Assembly (NCBI GenBank): GCA_019038735.1 | Contig: JAHOYW010000171.1 | Coordinates: 1-7,999, forward strand | Length of the DNA stretch: 7,999 bases | From: Victivallales bacterium | GTDB lineage: Bacteria; Verrucomicrobiota; Lentisphaeria; Victivallales; Victivallaceae | Direction: 5' to 3' | Shown here: piece after piece, positions 7,247 to 7,999 of the stretch | How the letters are laid out: every line of letters begins with the position of its first letter | Numbering within the stretch: position 1 is the stretch's first letter | Notes under the pieces: generated by a model | Told to the model about the DNA's origin: nothing | Database searches by the model: none | What the model saw: only the letters and a program-made list of their open reading frames with translations | Made by a program: the position numbers and the translations under genes

Positions 7247-7274
7247 AGCCGACTCCAGATGAAAGCTTTATTTT
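7247..7274 (-). promoter_or_regulatory. short intergenic gap with Shine-Dalgarno for the polymerase
   Basis: Only 28 nt separate the leuA-like stop from the polymerase ATG. On the - strand GGAG precedes the ATG by 6 nt, a well-placed ribosome binding site. I see no terminator or promoter pair in the gap, which favours co-transcription. Confidence 0.6.
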
Positions 7275-7999
7275 TTACCCTTCGTTGTTTTGCTTGGCTA
7301 ATACTAGATTCAGCATTTTTAAAGTAGCTTCAATAGCTGCGGCAATCTGATCGGAATCTATTCCGATTGTCCGCAGTGGAACGGTCTCGCCTTCCCAGCT
7401 TATGCTTGTTTCCACTAGGGCATCAGTTTTGCCGCCCGGAGGAATATGTACTTCATAATCCAATAAGGCAGGTACTTTGACTCCAAACTTTTTCATACAT
7501 TTGCGAACCGCTTTTACGAAGGCGTCGTATCCGCCATCGCCATTTGATTCACTTTTTATGATTTCGCCTTTATAGGAAATAGTCACCGATGCGCATGGAG
7601 TTTTGTCGCTGCTGGACTGTATTTGATAATCAATGAATTTGACCTTATCCATGAGCGGCGTGCGCAGGACGTCGGATATGATGAAAGGCAGATCCGCTGG
7701 TGTAACGCTTTTCTTTTTGTCTCCGAGTCGGACGATTTCCCGCAATACTTTTGAGTGCAGGGCAGTATCCAGTTCCAAACCCAATTCCTCAAGGTTCTTC
7801 TCGAGAGAAGCTTTACCGCTGAGTTTACCCAAAGCATAAACACGTTTGCGCCTGAAGCGTTCCGGCAGCAGTTTATTGGCGTAAAGATTTCCTTTTTTGT
7901 CGCCGTCGGCGTGAACTCCGCAAGTCTGTGTATATACATCCGAACCGATGATTGGCGAATTAGAGCTGTTGCGTTTGCCGGAGATAGTTTGCAGCAAGG
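7275..7999 (-). CDS. 2-isopropylmalate synthase-like protein, C-terminal part (5' end outside window)
   Basis: This is the C-terminal ~240 residues of an enzyme of the 2-isopropylmalate/citramalate synthase family, which condenses acetyl-CoA with a 2-oxo acid (leucine or isoleucine biosynthesis). The reading frame is still open at the window edge and the catalytic TIM barrel lies mostly beyond it. From the M at 7997: NSPIIGSDVYTQTCGVHADGD (13-33), containing the H-x-H-like metal region variant T-Q-T-C-G-V-H; YALGKLSGKASLEKNLEELG (54-73), the conserved linker block; then a LeuA-type C-terminal regulatory fold (about 115-235) including DYEVHIPPGGKTDALVET (180-197). The regulatory domain normally provides feedback inhibition by leucine or isoleucine. 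The specificity (IPMS, citramalate or homocitrate synthase) cannot be read from this end, so I give no gene symbol. The downstream polymerase gene begins 28 nt after the stop. Confidence 0.85.
   Translation of the reverse strand, partial: LLQTISGKRNSSNSPIIGSDVYTQTCGVHADGDKKGNLYANKLLPERFRRKRVYALGKLSGKASLEKNLEELGLELDTALHSKVLREIVRLGDKKKSVTPADLPFIISDVLRTPLMDKVKFIDYQIQSSSDKTPCASVTISYKGEIIKSESNGDGGYDAFVKAVRKCMKKFGVKVPALLDYEVHIPPGGKTDALVETSISWEGETVPLRTIGIDSDQIAAAIEATLKMLNLVLAKQNNEG

Noticed and set aside
7583..7939. 118-codon frame overlapping the leuA-like gene on the same strand
   Set aside because: It is an out-of-frame shadow of a region with strong LeuA-family signatures, with no recognisable domain.

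Overview
The window looks like chromosomal DNA from a bacterium of the Planctomycetes-Verrucomicrobia-Lentisphaerae (PVC) group. The main evidence is a DUF1501 protein followed, with an overlapping stop/start, by an exported protein carrying IPT-like and bacterial pre-peptidase C-terminal (PPC) domains. That pairing is common in Lentisphaerae, Planctomycetes and relatives. The AT-rich, compact organisation would suit a Lentisphaera/Victivallis-like genome, but the exact lineage is inference; there is no rRNA or other marker here.

Layout. On the + strand, 1-4417 is a tightly packed three-gene run: the C-terminal part of a DUF1501 protein (its start lies before the window), the IPT/PPC exported protein (ATGA overlap), and a two-part Rid/chorismatase-like enzyme that starts 9 nt later behind a clear Shine-Dalgarno sequence. 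The middle, 4418-5053, is a small RNA region. A CAU-anticodon tRNA (most like tRNA-Ile2) points right and a tRNA-Ser(GCU) points left, so they face each other. Between them is a ~134-bp unit that repeats the 3' end of the tRNA-Ser gene. The tRNA-Ser has a good sigma-70-type promoter directly behind an AT-rich palindrome that probably terminates the next gene. On the - strand, 5054-7999 carries the 3' part of a 2-isopropylmalate-synthase-like gene and, 28 nt downstream, a complete family B DNA polymerase with intact exonuclease and polymerase motifs and a C-terminal beta-clamp-binding motif.

How they fit. The DUF1501/PPC pair is probably an envelope or periplasmic function of unknown substrate, often encoded with DUF1549/DUF1553 cytochrome-like proteins that may lie upstream of this window. 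The Rid-like enzyme may be a metabolic passenger of the same transcript. The leuA-like and polB genes look co-transcribed although their functions are unrelated. I see no defence system, CRISPR array, transposase or phage gene. The least ordinary things are the tRNA-Ser 3'-end duplication with its tRNA-like ends, the Met/Lys-rich insert in the exported PPC protein, and the combination of polymerase motifs.
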